Positions 23,354 to 33,052 are shown, numbered from the stretch's first letter. The stretch is DNA of 33,134 nt from Gammaproteobacteria bacterium (GCA_016874135.1 VGVE01000031.1:1-33134); one strand, 5' to 3'. Program-made: numbers and translations. The notes: a model not told the origin generated them from the sequence alone.

Positions 23354-26300
23354 TGTTCATCCGGTCCGGAGCGGAGCAGAGCGAGCAGTTCATTCACATC
23401 CAGCCGCGCGCTGCTGTCTGCGCCTTCGAGCAAACGATCGGCAAGATCTCGCTTGCGGTGGTGGAGGTCAACAATCTGTTCTTCGATCGTGCCCTTGGCA
23501 ACCAGTCGATAGATGGTGACGGGGCGAGTCTGCCCGATGCGGTGGGCGCGATCTGAAGCCTGGTCTTCCGCCGCCGGGTTCCACCATGGGTCCATATGGA
23601 TCACATAGTCCGCCGCGGTGAGGTTGAGCCCGGTCCCCCCGGCCTTCAGGGAGATGAGGAAAACATCACCTTCACCGGACTGGAAGGCACTGACGCGTCG
23701 TGTACGTTCTTCGCGTGGCGTTTCTCCATCGAGGTACTGATAGGAGATACCCGCAGAAACCAGCAGCTTCTCGATGATCTTCAGGTGTTTGACGAACTGC
23801 GAGAACACCAGCACCTTGTGTCGCCCCTGCAGGAGTTCGTTCAGCAGTTCCATGAACTCGGCGTGTTTGGCGCTCTTGCGGATGCCGGTGTCGTGGACTA
23901 GCCGCGGATGGCAACACGCGAGACGTAGCCGGGTGAGCCAGGCGAGTACCTGGATCTGCTTCGGGCCACCATCGTTGAGGTCGATACCTTCGAGTACCGA
24001 CAGAGCCTGGCGGCGTAGTGCTTCGTAGAACTGCGCTTCCTCCGGAGAAAGGGTCACTGCGTGAACGATCTCCGTTCGTGATGGCAGATCGTTCAACACC
24101 TCCGCCTTGGTGCGGCGCAGGATGAAAGGTGCTATCAGTCGTGCCAGCCGGGTGCGGGCGTCCGCATCCTCATCCCGTTCAATGGGCAATGCATAGAGCG
24201 AACGGAAGTGTTCAGCGGAACCGAGCAGACCCGGATTCAGAAAGCTGAACAGGGAGTACAGATCCATGAGGTTGTTCTGAATGGGCGTTCCCGTGGTCGC
24301 CAGGCGAAACCGCCCTCGGAGCGCCCGTGCCGCCTGCGCACGTTTGGTGGAGGCGTTCTTGATGGCCTGGGCCTCGTCAATGACGAGCACGTTCCACTCC
24401 ATCTGTTCGAATCGTTCGATGTCATTCTGCAAGACACCGTAAGTGGTGATGACCACATCGAAGGGTTTGAGGCTATCGAGGAGATTCTGTCGATCAGAAA
24501 CGGTACCGGCGTGGACGATGATGTTGAGGGTAGGCGCAAATCGGTGGGCTTCGTTGCGCCAGTTATCCACGAGGGATGTGGGCGCGATGACGAGTCCCGG
24601 GCCTTCACCGGCGCGCAGCAGCAGAAGACCAAGGGTCTGCACGGTTTTGCCGAGGCCCATGTCATCTGCCAGACACGCGCCGACGCCCCATGCGGCAAGC
24701 CGCGCGAGCCAGCGTACGCCATCTTCCTGATAGGGCCGAAGTTCCGCTTGCAGGGTTGCGGGAAGTGCAGGTTCGAAGGCATGTGCATCGCGCAGGCGCG
24801 CCTGTTGTTCCTGCCAGGAATCGTCTGCATCCAGTGTGCTTTCATCGAAGAGGTCTTCAAGCGCATGGGCGGCCAGCGGATTCAATCGCACCGTTTGACC
24901 ACGGGTGCTGGTCACGCTGCGCAACGTATCCAGCTGCTTGCGAAAGGACTTCGACAAGGCGATGTATTCACCTTCACCCACGCGGATAAAGCGGGAGCGG
25001 GGATTCTCTTCCAGCAGCATCATGAGGCGCGCGAGGCTGATGGCGTGATCCTCATCGACCTTGAGTTCACCTGATGCCGCGAACCACTCCGCGCTCGACT
25101 TCACCTTGACGGTGAGTGATGCAGCGCCGGCGCGACCAAGCACCCGATAGTTCTGTCCCTGGGGCCACAGACAACGCACTTCGGATTCGCGCAGCTGTTC
25201 GAGCAGTTCGAGGCAATCCTCCGGCGCGATGAGTTCGATCCGCCAGTTGTTGTGGTCGATATCGGTCAAAGTTGGGCAGGCGGTGATGAGTGCTACCGCG
25301 GCATCGTGTTCGGCGACCAGATTGCGCCGCGTTTGTTGGCGCTCGGTCTCGACTTCGGCGAACACCAGTTCCGTGCCGGAACCCGGATCGAACTGCAAAA
25401 GCGAACCCGGCAAGGGTTCGGTGAGCAGCCGCACGTTCAGCCCGCTGCCTGCAGGAGTCAGCTGCACCCACGGCAGAGGATCGGCGTCCACATTACGTGC
25501 GCTCGCTGCGGTGCCCTCGATGCTGCTGTGAATTTTGATTTCACCAGCGAGCGTGGATACTACATCCATCAACCGGCCACGGGCGAACGCAGGCAAGCGC
25601 AAACCTTCCTGCGGAATGACACCACGCAAAGTCCGCATGCCGTCGGTGAGCTGCAGAACCCCGAGGCGATGATCGCCGCGTCGATAAATGATCTGAACCG
25701 GATGTTCCTCTTCGGGCCACGGGGTCAGTGTGGCTTTCAGTTCACCACCCATGAGTTCATCGATGATGAGGGTGGGTTCGGCGGCGTAGACTTCAAGTGC
25801 ATTGCCGTCACCGTCGACTACGTGGTGGTGACCGATCAGTTCGGTCAGCGCGGCGATATCCACATAGAGCGATTCGTTGCGTCCCCGGGATGTCACCGAC
25901 TTGATGTGCGCCCCTGCGGCCTGGTCGCGAGGTGTCAACAGGTTGGGATCCACCGTGCCTGTGCGCAGCTTTGTCAGACTCAATCCGCGACCTTTCGACC
26001 ATCGCCCTCGCGTCAGGTGCTGTTCGCGGGGTGTGATTTCGAACTCACTATCGCTTCTCTTGATGACCTCCCAGGCGATACGCGATTCCCGCTTCAGATC
26101 CGGTTTGTCGCCGGTTTTGCGCTGCACGGATCGCGCCAGTGCTTCCAGTGCACCCAAACCGACTTCCCATTCTTCCACCGCCGGTATGGCGTGAATGAGC
26201 GGTGTACAGCGAAGGCGTTGGTGAATCCGGGTGATACCACCTTCCACATCGGCGGTGAGGATCGACTGGAATTCGGCGAGCAACCAGTCAAAGCCCGTGT

Positions 26301-27435
26301 CCTGAAGACGCGTGGTGATGCCGCGCAGCACATGCTGGAACGAACGGCTCTTCTGATCCTTGATCTGCCCGTTCCAGGTGAGGCGCAGGCTCAGCATCAG
26401 GGTCAGGAGATCGTGCTGATCGCCAAAGTGCCCATAAGCGAGATCGTTTTGGCCTCGCAGATAGAGGGCAGCCGCGCCAATCAGCGACAACGGCGTGCTG
26501 GTGCAACGCAGCTGACTGGCGTTGTTCAGCAGCTCAAAAAAGAGGTCTTCCGCCTCGGGCTTTTTCAGGCGCACCAGAGCAAGCAGCGACAGCGTGAAGA
26601 CGCTGTAGTCGGGAAAAATCCGCCGCTTGCGGGTTGCGCCGCGGGATTCAGCCAGGCACTTCTGAATCCAGGCCAAGGCACCTTCATCATCGCCGCGCAG
26701 AAAACTGACCAGCGCGCGTGTTGCGGCCTCCACCACCCGGCCACCCTGGGTCTGGCTCTGTTGGTGCAACCAGTTGAGGACATGATCGAAGCGACCCTGC
26801 AGGCAACGCAGCCAGGCGACCTGCGCAAGCATGTCGGTGGTGAGCTTGTCGCGGGATTCTGTGGCATCGAGCAGGAAGTCGATGTTGCGTACTTTCTGCT
26901 CACAGGCTTCCAAGCATTCGGCGAGTGCCTGCTCAGCCTGCTCGATGGGGAGAAGTACGATGCTGCGTTGCATCTCCGGTAAGAGTAGCAGCTTCCACGG
27001 GATCCGGCGGCGACAGAAGCGAAGATAGTCGATGCGCCCGGTGAGCAGGGCGGCGCGGGTGAACATGACCGTTGCCGGTTCCGCTAGGTTCCACTCGGCA
27101 AAGTAGGGCTCCCGGGAGAGGCGCTGGAGCAACGGTGCCAGAATGCCATCTCGTTCCGCCTGACGAATGAGGTATGTGGAAGCATCCGGGTCGGCGATGA
27201 AGACGTTGGTCTGGTTGGCCTGGCGGATGACACCGAGGCGCAAGAGCTCGGCTACCATGCTACGCAGGTCCGTGCCGTGAGTGGAGTGCTGGTCGAGAAG
27301 ACCGGATTCTGTCAGCCATTTCAGGATGCGCGCCTGGCCGGGTGGAATCGGGTAGCACACGCCATACACTAACGCGATGGCGTAGGCGGGTGCGCTCAGG
27401 CGTTCGAGCGTACTGAGAAGATCAGGTTTCGACAT
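23350..27435 (-). CDS. SNF2-family DEAD/DEAH ATPase/helicase, 1361 residues
   Basis: The C-terminal third is a complete SNF2 motor: motif I DDMGLGKTVQTL (K930), motif II DEAQ (1020-1023), motif III ATTGTPIQN, motif IV VLVFSQFVKHL, motif V AGGTGLNL (about 1265) and motif VI DRAHRIGQ (about 1297). A helicase-associated segment, EWFAASGELKVDED (about 780), precedes it. The first 700 or so residues are unusual: a winged-helix-like start (GQARILKWLTESGLL), then a long helical, TPR-like solenoid rich in Leu and Ala, and no nuclease or zinc-finger motif. SNF2 motors translocate on double-stranded DNA and remodel protein-DNA complexes (RapA and some phage-defence systems). Start ATG 27435; 54 bases downstream of the dipeptidase stop. 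Intact despite its length. Confidence 0.92.
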   Translation of the reverse strand: MSKPDLLSTLERLSAPAYAIALVYGVCYPIPPGQARILKWLTESGLLDQHSTHGTDLRSMVAELLRLGVIRQANQTNVFIADPDASTYLIRQAERDGILAPLLQRLSREPYFAEWNLAEPATVMFTRAALLTGRIDYLRFCRRRIPWKLLLLPEMQRSIVLLPIEQAEQALAECLEACEQKVRNIDFLLDATESRDKLTTDMLAQVAWLRCLQGRFDHVLNWLHQQSQTQGGRVVEAATRALVSFLRGDDEGALAWIQKCLAESRGATRKRRIFPDYSVFTLSLLALVRLKKPEAEDLFFELLNNASQLRCTSTPLSLIGAAALYLRGQNDLAYGHFGDQHDLLTLMLSLRLTWNGQIKDQKSRSFQHVLRGITTRLQDTGFDWLLAEFQSILTADVEGGITRIHQRLRCTPLIHAIPAVEEWEVGLGALEALARSVQRKTGDKPDLKRESRIAWEVIKRSDSEFEITPREQHLTRGRWSKGRGLSLTKLRTGTVDPNLLTPRDQAAGAHIKSVTSRGRNESLYVDIAALTELIGHHHVVDGDGNALEVYAAEPTLIIDELMGGELKATLTPWPEEEHPVQIIYRRGDHRLGVLQLTDGMRTLRGVIPQEGLRLPAFARGRLMDVVSTLAGEIKIHSSIEGTAASARNVDADPLPWVQLTPAGSGLNVRLLTEPLPGSLLQFDPGSGTELVFAEVETERQQTRRNLVAEHDAAVALITACPTLTDIDHNNWRIELIAPEDCLELLEQLRESEVRCLWPQGQNYRVLGRAGAASLTVKVKSSAEWFAASGELKVDEDHAISLARLMMLLEENPRSRFIRVGEGEYIALSKSFRKQLDTLRSVTSTRGQTVRLNPLAAHALEDLFDESTLDADDSWQEQQARLRDAHAFEPALPATLQAELRPYQEDGVRWLARLAAWGVGACLADDMGLGKTVQTLGLLLLRAGEGPGLVIAPTSLVDNWRNEAHRFAPTLNIIVHAGTVSDRQNLLDSLKPFDVVITTYGVLQNDIERFEQMEWNVLVIDEAQAIKNASTKRAQAARALRGRFRLATTGTPIQNNLMDLYSLFSFLNPGLLGSAEHFRSLYALPIERDEDADARTRLARLIAPFILRRTKAEVLNDLPSRTEIVHAVTLSPEEAQFYEALRRQALSVLEGIDLNDGGPKQIQVLAWLTRLRLACCHPRLVHDTGIRKSAKHAEFMELLNELLQGRHKVLVFSQFVKHLKIIEKLLVSAGISYQYLDGETPREERTRRVSAFQSGEGDVFLISLKAGGTGLNLTAADYVIHMDPWWNPAAEDQASDRAHRIGQTRPVTIYRLVAKGTIEEQIVDLHHRKRDLADRLLEGADSSARLDVNELLALLRSGPDEQ

Positions 27436-27489
27436 GGATGCTCGGTGATCCTTCCCCGGTGCTTTGGGCTGAATTCAGGAGGAGGTAGT

Positions 27490-28764
27490 TCATTTCAGAG
27501 AACACATCGGCCGGGTGCCCCGTTCGCTGGCGTATCGCTCGACCGTGCTCCACGTGCGCAGCAGGTTGCCGCCCATGATCTTGCGGATTGCGCGTTTCGA
27601 ATAACCTCTCCGCTTGAGTGCTTCGATGAGATTGGGATAGTCCGCAACGGATTTGAGACCGACGGGCAGGGTATCCCCCACACCATCGAAGTCCGAACCG
27701 ATGCCAACACCGTTGATGCCGGCGAGGTTAACGACGTGGTCGATATGATCGATCACGTCATCAAGCGTCGCGTAAGGGTAGGGATTGCGTATGCGGTATT
27801 CATCAATGAATGCGCGGGTGGCAGCGGCATCCGGCGCGGGGCTTTGGGCGCGAAAGGCGGTGAACCCGGGCCGGAATGCCTTCTCCCACTCGTGGGCCTT
27901 GCGGGTCAGGACCCCACTGCCGACGTTGATCTGTACCACACCGCCGTGGTCGACCAGCGCATTCACCATGCGGTCATCCAGATTGCGCTCGAAGCCGGGA
28001 GTGAAGTGGCGCATGGAGGAATGAGAAGCGATGACAGGCACGGTGGTCTCATCGAGGACATGCCAGAACGCAGCGTCGGAGAGGTGTGATACGTCCACGA
28101 GGATGCCGAGGTTGTTCATTTCGCGGATCACTGCACGGCCTGCCGGCGAAAGCCCGTTCCAGCGCCGCTGCAAGTCGTAGGACGAGTCAGAGAGCACGTT
28201 GGTTTTGCCATGGGCGAGGCTGATGTAACGCACACCTCGCTGGTGCAGTTGTCTTAAGTGCGTGAGGTTGCCACCGATGGGACCACCGTTTTCCATGCCC
28301 ATGGCAAGACCGATAAGCGCACGTTTGCGCGCGCGCTCGGCATCATAGGGGCAGGTCACCAGAGCAAATTTCTGTGGATGCTGTCTGGCAAGGTTTTCAA
28401 CCCGGTCGATGAGGCTGTGTGCCAGCGGCAGACCTTCGCCTTTCGCATCCGCATCCGGCGGAATAAAGATCGACATGAACGCGGTGCCGAGACCACCGGC
28501 CACCGCCCGCGGATGATCAAAGTCGCCGGTCGCAACCGGGCCGGAAGGATCTGTGCCGGTGAGGTGCATGCTGAACGGCGTGTCGACGTGGGTATCAACG
28601 ATGAGCCATTCGGCTTTGGCCGCGGAGGTCGCGGTCGGCAGAAGCGGGAGGCAGAGGGTCAGCGCCAGTAGAAGTGCATTGCCCAATCTGCCACGCGGAC
28701 CTCCGGGGAGAACGCCATCCTGGCACGGTTCATTCCAACCGAAGGCAGGGTGAACGCTTGGCAT
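27490..28764 (-). CDS. Membrane/exported dipeptidase, peptidase M19
   Basis: About 424 residues of the renal dipeptidase family, zinc enzymes that hydrolyse dipeptides, often including those with D-residues. Metal ligands are visible: HxD in VDTHVDTP, E in AMGMENGG, H in LVDVSHLSD and in VIASHSSMRHF, and D in IGSDFDGVGDTL. A hydrophobic export segment (ALLLALTLCLPLLPTATSA) precedes the mature domain. ATG 28764 with GGAG at 8 bases is chosen; TTG 28686 would give a more usual signal peptide, but its GGAGG is 13 bases away. ATG 28797 is too far out. It leads a minus-strand series with the SNF2 ATPase and the phosphoesterase. Confidence 0.9.
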   Translation of the reverse strand: MPSVHPAFGWNEPCQDGVLPGGPRGRLGNALLLALTLCLPLLPTATSAAKAEWLIVDTHVDTPFSMHLTGTDPSGPVATGDFDHPRAVAGGLGTAFMSIFIPPDADAKGEGLPLAHSLIDRVENLARQHPQKFALVTCPYDAERARKRALIGLAMGMENGGPIGGNLTHLRQLHQRGVRYISLAHGKTNVLSDSSYDLQRRWNGLSPAGRAVIREMNNLGILVDVSHLSDAAFWHVLDETTVPVIASHSSMRHFTPGFERNLDDRMVNALVDHGGVVQINVGSGVLTRKAHEWEKAFRPGFTAFRAQSPAPDAAATRAFIDEYRIRNPYPYATLDDVIDHIDHVVNLAGINGVGIGSDFDGVGDTLPVGLKSVADYPNLIEALKRRGYSKRAIRKIMGGNLLRTWSTVERYASERGTRPMCSLK

Positions 28765-29039
28765 CTCAAGGACTCCGGAGCAATTGAATCCTGCCACTCA
28801 CGGGGCAATCCGCAAAAGTAGCGGGCGAACGCTTCAGCGGCAAGGTGATATGCACTTTTTCGGGTGTGTGCTTTTCCGTACAGATGCCTGGATCTCATCG
28901 GCGAGCAGTGGCGAATCCCGTTACACTCCTCAACTCTCCCCTCGGGCCAAAGAAGAACGGGGAAGAAAATAGGAAAGAAATCCGGGAGAGACCGGGGGGC
29001 CGAAGTCGGACTTTTTGGGAAGTATTGAGGAGTGAATCC

Positions 29040-30251
29040 ATGCCCATGAATTTCAGCTTTACCGCTGCGGATGAAGCATTTCGCGAGGAGGTCAGAACTT
29101 TTCTGCGTGATGAACTCACACCGGATCTGATCGAGGCGGGCCGCCGCAGCTCCGCGATGTATGTTGATCGGGAAACCATGCAGAAGTGGCAGGCGAAACT
29201 GCATGCACGGGGGTGGGGTGCCATCGACTGGCCGGTGCAATACGGCGGTACCGGCTGGTCGCCCGCACAACTGTTCATTTTTCGCGAGGAGTGTGCGCGG
29301 GCGGGTACGCCGCCGGTTCTGAATTCCGGCGCTGTGTTGCTGGCGCCGGCACTCTTTGCCTATGGCAGTGACGAACAGAAGGCGTACTACCTGCCACGGA
29401 TCCTCTCCGGCGAACACTACTGGTGTCAGGGCTATTCCGAACCCGGTTCCGGTTCGGACCTCGCCAGCCTCAAGACCCGAGCCGAGCGGGACGGGGATGA
29501 GTACGTTATCAACGGCACCAAGATCTGGACGACCCACGCACAGTTTGCAGATCACATCTTCTGCCTGGTGCGCACCAAGGCAGATGGAAAACCCCAACAG
29601 GGCATCTCATTCGTGCTGATGCGGATGGACCTGCCCGGCATCCGCGTCGAACCCATCATCACCCTCGCCGGTGATCACGAAGTGAACCAGGTGTTTTTCG
29701 ACAACGTGCGGGTACCGGTGAGCAACCGTGTGGGTGTCGAAAACCAGGGCTGGACCGTCGCCAAACACCTGCTCGAATATGAACGGGGGACGGGTGGGGC
29801 AGCGGCGGGGCTCAAGGTGGCGCTGGATGGATTACGGCAATCGGTGCAGAAGGACGGTCCGGGCATCGAGCCACTCATCAAAAATCCGGCCTTTGCGATG
29901 AAACTCCACCAGCTCGAAGTGAACTTCAACGCCCTCGAATTCACCGAGATCACCACGCTTGCCCGCCTCGTCGCCGGTAACCATCCGGGACCAGGTGCAT
30001 CCTCGGCGTTCAAGATCCAGTCGGTGGACGTCGAACAACGTATCAATACGCTGCGCATGGAAGCGGCTCAGTACTACGGTCTTCCGGATCACACCCGCAT
30101 TTCGCTGAACGAATGCACTGAGCCGCGGATTGGTCCGGCGCCTGTGGAATCCGCCATGGCGAGTTATCTCACCAGCCGGGCTGCGTCGATCTACGGTGGC
30201 TCGAACCAGGTGCAGCACAACATCATCGCGAAGGTGGAGCTTGGACTCTGA
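29040..30251 (+). CDS. Acyl-CoA dehydrogenase
   Basis: A 403-residue FAD enzyme introducing an alpha-beta double bond in an acyl-CoA. N-terminal helices begin FSFTAADEAFREEVRTFLRD; the central strand part has CQGYSEPGSGSDLASLKT, the conserved FAD/substrate region, and WTTHAQFADHIFCLVRT; the C-terminus ends IYGGSNQVQHNIIAKVELGL. ATG 29040 follows GAGGAG; the longer frame from 28845 is not supported. It belongs to the large-acid or cyclic-substrate type by pattern (EEVRTFLRDEL start), seen in steroid and terpene degradation clusters, but chain specificity cannot be read. The YchJ gene overlaps its end. Confidence 0.93.
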   Translation: MPMNFSFTAADEAFREEVRTFLRDELTPDLIEAGRRSSAMYVDRETMQKWQAKLHARGWGAIDWPVQYGGTGWSPAQLFIFREECARAGTPPVLNSGAVLLAPALFAYGSDEQKAYYLPRILSGEHYWCQGYSEPGSGSDLASLKTRAERDGDEYVINGTKIWTTHAQFADHIFCLVRTKADGKPQQGISFVLMRMDLPGIRVEPIITLAGDHEVNQVFFDNVRVPVSNRVGVENQGWTVAKHLLEYERGTGGAAAGLKVALDGLRQSVQKDGPGIEPLIKNPAFAMKLHQLEVNFNALEFTEITTLARLVAGNHPGPGASSAFKIQSVDVEQRINTLRMEAAQYYGLPDHTRISLNECTEPRIGPAPVESAMASYLTSRAASIYGGSNQVQHNIIAKVELGL

Positions 30252-30627
30252 CCACAACTGTGCGTGCGAATCCGGCCGAACGTTTTTGCGTTGTTGTGCG
30301 AGATGGCTTCAGAACTGCGATGCACCTACTGCGGAGCAGTTGATGCGATCGCGTTACGTCGCCTACGTGAAGCGCAATGCACCGTATCTGCTCGCGACAT
30401 GGCATCCACGCACCCGGCCGGTGGAACTCGATCTGGAGACAGGGTCCAAATGGCTTGGGCTGAAGGTGCGTCGTACCGAGTTTGGTGGAGTGGATAACAC
30501 CAGCGGCGTCGTCGAATTTGTGGCCCGCTATCGAACCCACGGCAAAGCACATCGCCTGCATGAAATCAGCCGGTCCGAAGGTCTCGACGGCACGTGGTTC
30601 TACCTCGACGGAGAGATGCCCTCGTGA
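30241..30627 (+). CDS. ychJ: YchJ family SEC-C motif protein
   Basis: A 128-residue protein of the YchJ (UPF0225) family. A SEC-C-type zinc motif lies at the N-terminus (C7, C9, C18, C19 in CACESGRTFLRCC), followed by the family core PTAEQLMRSRYVAYV, YLLATWHPRTRP, WLGLKV and FVARYRTHGKAHRLHE, an NTF2-like domain. Function unproven. No ATG exists; TTG at 30241 gives the right N-terminus and overlaps the acyl-CoA dehydrogenase stop by 11 bases. The family is normally about 120-160 residues, so it is complete. The upstream frame to 30130 is a shadow of the preceding gene. Confidence 0.88.
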   Translation: MDSDHNCACESGRTFLRCCARWLQNCDAPTAEQLMRSRYVAYVKRNAPYLLATWHPRTRPVELDLETGSKWLGLKVRRTEFGGVDNTSGVVEFVARYRTHGKAHRLHEISRSEGLDGTWFYLDGEMPS

Positions 30628-30636
30628 AGATCGAGC

Positions 30637-31845
30637 TTAACCACCCCTGACCTCGCGGAACGGAACATCCCGATCCACCTCCGGTTCTTTCGGCAGGCCG
30701 AGCACACGTTCGGAGATGATGTTTTGTTGGATCTGGTCAGTACCGCCGCCGATCGAAGTGAAGTAGGCATTCAGCGACAGGAAGTTGGCATCTTCGGCGC
30801 GCGGATGATCCGGGCCTTCCAGCAGGCTCTGTGCACCGAGCAGATCGGTTCGCAGGCGCGCTTCTTCATGAAGGATGCGTGACATCGCGAGCTTGCCCAG
30901 GGACATGATCGACGACGATGACCCTTGCGCGATCTCGGCTTTCGCCCGCGCCGAATTGAGATCGTTCAAACGCCGCAAGGCAGTAACCTGTGCAATGCGC
31001 TGCCGCATCTCCGGCTGATCGAGTCGATCTGCTTCACGCGCCAAGGCGACAAACTCGGCTTCGCCTTGTTTACGTTCCACCGCGGCACCACTTCGTGGAC
31101 CGCGGGCGGACTCACCCATGACCGAACGTTCATAGGCGAGTGCCGTCACTAGTACTCGCCAGCCATCCCCTTCACGACTGAGCAAATTGGCTGCCGGTGC
31201 GCGAGCATCGGTCAGGAAAACCTCGTTGAATTCTGATTCGTTGGTGATCTGGCGCAGCGGACGGATCTCTACGCCGGCCTGTTTCATCGGCAGGAAAAAG
31301 AAGGAGAGGCCTTTGTGCTTGGGCACGTCCCAGTTCGTGCGGGCGATCAGCATGCCGTAGTCGGCGATCTTGGCGCGTGAAGTCCAGACCTTCTGACCGT
31401 TCACTACCCACTCATCGCCTGATTTCTCCGCGCGGGTACGAACACCGGCGAGGTCGGACCCGGCACCCGCTTCGCTGTACAGCAGACACATGTTGATCTC
31501 ACCACGCAGGAGACCGCCGATGAGTTGTTCTTTCAGTGTTTTCGTCCCGAAAGTCAGTACGGTGTTCGACCACAGATTAGTGCGATCCTGACCCGTGCCA
31601 AATGCGCCGACACGAGCGAATTCGGATTCCACCACCCGGCCGCGTGCATCATCCCAACCCCGGCCGAACCACTCCACCGGCCAGCGCGGTGCGGCCCAGC
31701 GTGCTTCCACCACGCGGGTGAGCCAGGTGATGCGATTCGGGCCGTCCACGGCCTGATTTCGCCAGGCCGGGTTCCAGTTGGCTTCAAGCCACGCTCGCAC
31801 TTCGGAGCGGATGGTATCGAGTTCGCTCTGCGTTGCTTCTCTCAT
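30637..31845 (-). CDS. Acyl-CoA dehydrogenase, subunit-type A
   Basis: A 402-residue acyl-CoA dehydrogenase. Signs are CLLYSEAGAGSDLAGVRTRA, VNGQKVWTSRAKIADYGMLI, and the C-terminal SIGGGTDQIQQNIISERVLG. With the 370-residue partner 4 bases upstream it forms a two-gene unit like the heteromeric alpha2beta2 acyl-CoA dehydrogenases of actinobacterial and proteobacterial steroid side-chain degradation (ChsE1-ChsE2 type). The Shine-Dalgarno AGGAGG lies inside the end of the partner gene, so translation is coupled. It converges on the YchJ gene. Confidence 0.93.
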   Translation of the reverse strand: MREATQSELDTIRSEVRAWLEANWNPAWRNQAVDGPNRITWLTRVVEARWAAPRWPVEWFGRGWDDARGRVVESEFARVGAFGTGQDRTNLWSNTVLTFGTKTLKEQLIGGLLRGEINMCLLYSEAGAGSDLAGVRTRAEKSGDEWVVNGQKVWTSRAKIADYGMLIARTNWDVPKHKGLSFFFLPMKQAGVEIRPLRQITNESEFNEVFLTDARAPAANLLSREGDGWRVLVTALAYERSVMGESARGPRSGAAVERKQGEAEFVALAREADRLDQPEMRQRIAQVTALRRLNDLNSARAKAEIAQGSSSSIMSLGKLAMSRILHEEARLRTDLLGAQSLLEGPDHPRAEDANFLSLNAYFTSIGGGTDQIQQNIISERVLGLPKEPEVDRDVPFREVRGG

Positions 31846-31849
31846 GACA

Positions 31850-32962
31850 TCAGCCTCCTAGGGCCCGCACATAGTTCTCGCGGTGGTATGTACTGTTACC
31901 AAACAACTGCACTCCGGCGCGGGCCCGGCGCAGATAAAGGTGGGCAGGGTGCTCCCAAGTAAAGGCGATACCACCATGCATCTGGATGCCATCGGCCGCC
32001 ACGCGGTTGAACGCATCGGCGCAGGCGAAGGCGGCGAGGCTGATCCAGCCCGGGTAATCGCTACTCCTTGCGTCGAGTTCCGCCGCAGCTTTCCGGGCAG
32101 CGGAAACGGCCGATTCACTTTCGATGATCAGATCCGCCGCCATGTGTTTGATCGCCTGATAGCTGCCGATGGGGCGGCCGAACTGATATCGGAGCTTGGC
32201 GTACTCCACAGTGATTTCGAGCATGCGTCGCGCACCACCGGCCTGTTCTCCGGCGAGTGCCACGAGGGCCTGGTTGAGGCCCTGTTCTACAGCCTGCCAA
32301 CCACAACCCGGGGTACCGATCGCTTTCCCGGGCACGGCATCGAGGGTGATCTGATCGATACGCAAGGTGTGGTCGAAGCTGCGCTGTCGATTGCAGGAGA
32401 TCCCCTGCGCCTTGCGGTCCAATTCGAATAGCGCGAGGCCCTGATCGGTTCTAGCCACGGCGAGCCAGCAGTTGGCATTCGCGGCATGCAGGACGTAGTG
32501 CGCTTCACCGCTCACCGTCCAACGGTTTCCCTGAGGGGCTGCGGTGAGCGCAACGCCCTCTTCGGTCCAGGTGCCCTTCGGACCGGTCAAGAGCACTGTA
32601 GCGATGCTATCGCCGCCGGCGATCGCGGGGAGCAGACGCGCCTCTGCGGCATGGTCGCCGCTGCCTGATATGACACCCGCAGCCAGGACAGCGCTCGCGA
32701 GCAGGGGGCCACACATCAGTGTCGCACCCACCTGTTCCATCACCCGCTCCATGGTCACAGGTCCGGCGCCGCTGCCGCCGTATTCTTCATCGATAAGGAG
32801 ACCGGTGATGCCCATGGCAGCCAGCTGTTGCCAAAGCTCTTGCGAGAAGCTGTCTTCGGTTTCCATGGAGGCACGAACAGCGGTCATGGGTGACTGGTCG
32901 CGCAGCAGGCGCGCCAGAGAATCCTCGAGTGAGGTCAGTTCTTCGGTAGACAGTCTTCCCAT
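31850..32962 (-). CDS. Acyl-CoA dehydrogenase, subunit-type B
   Basis: A 370-residue, shorter and more divergent acyl-CoA dehydrogenase. The N-terminal domain has MGITGLLIDEEYGGSGAGP; the central strand part is diverged and lacks the usual SEPGAGSD motif; the C-terminal domain keeps RYQFGRPIGSYQAIKH (FAD-binding arginine) and GIQMHGGIAFTWEHPAHLYL, with a glutamate at the position used as base in some relatives. One half of the FAD/substrate site being degenerate fits the heteromeric partner model with the gene at 30637. ATG 32962 follows GGGGGAG. Confidence 0.9.
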   Translation of the reverse strand: MGRLSTEELTSLEDSLARLLRDQSPMTAVRASMETEDSFSQELWQQLAAMGITGLLIDEEYGGSGAGPVTMERVMEQVGATLMCGPLLASAVLAAGVISGSGDHAAEARLLPAIAGGDSIATVLLTGPKGTWTEEGVALTAAPQGNRWTVSGEAHYVLHAANANCWLAVARTDQGLALFELDRKAQGISCNRQRSFDHTLRIDQITLDAVPGKAIGTPGCGWQAVEQGLNQALVALAGEQAGGARRMLEITVEYAKLRYQFGRPIGSYQAIKHMAADLIIESESAVSAARKAAAELDARSSDYPGWISLAAFACADAFNRVAADGIQMHGGIAFTWEHPAHLYLRRARAGVQLFGNSTYHRENYVRALGG

Positions 32963-33052
32963 CGCTCCCCCGGCGATCCACCAGTTGTCGTGCTTCCCAC
33001 TTTGCCGTCGCTGCAGGCTGGCCGCAATTCCTGATGGCTGTTGGCTGTGGTT

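Noticed and set aside
25252..26982. 576-codon plus-strand open frame opposite the SNF2 gene
   Set aside because: Antisense shadow of a well-supported gene, without recognisable motifs; GC-rich codon bias leaves such frames open. The same applies to 24208-25074.
23350..27435. DISARM or another named phage-defence system
   Set aside because: No methyltransferase, DUF1998, phospholipase D or nuclease partner lies next to the SNF2 gene; neighbours are exported hydrolases.
28845..29039. N-terminal extension of the acyl-CoA dehydrogenase
   Set aside because: The extension has no family resemblance and the ATG at 29040 has a good GAGGAG.
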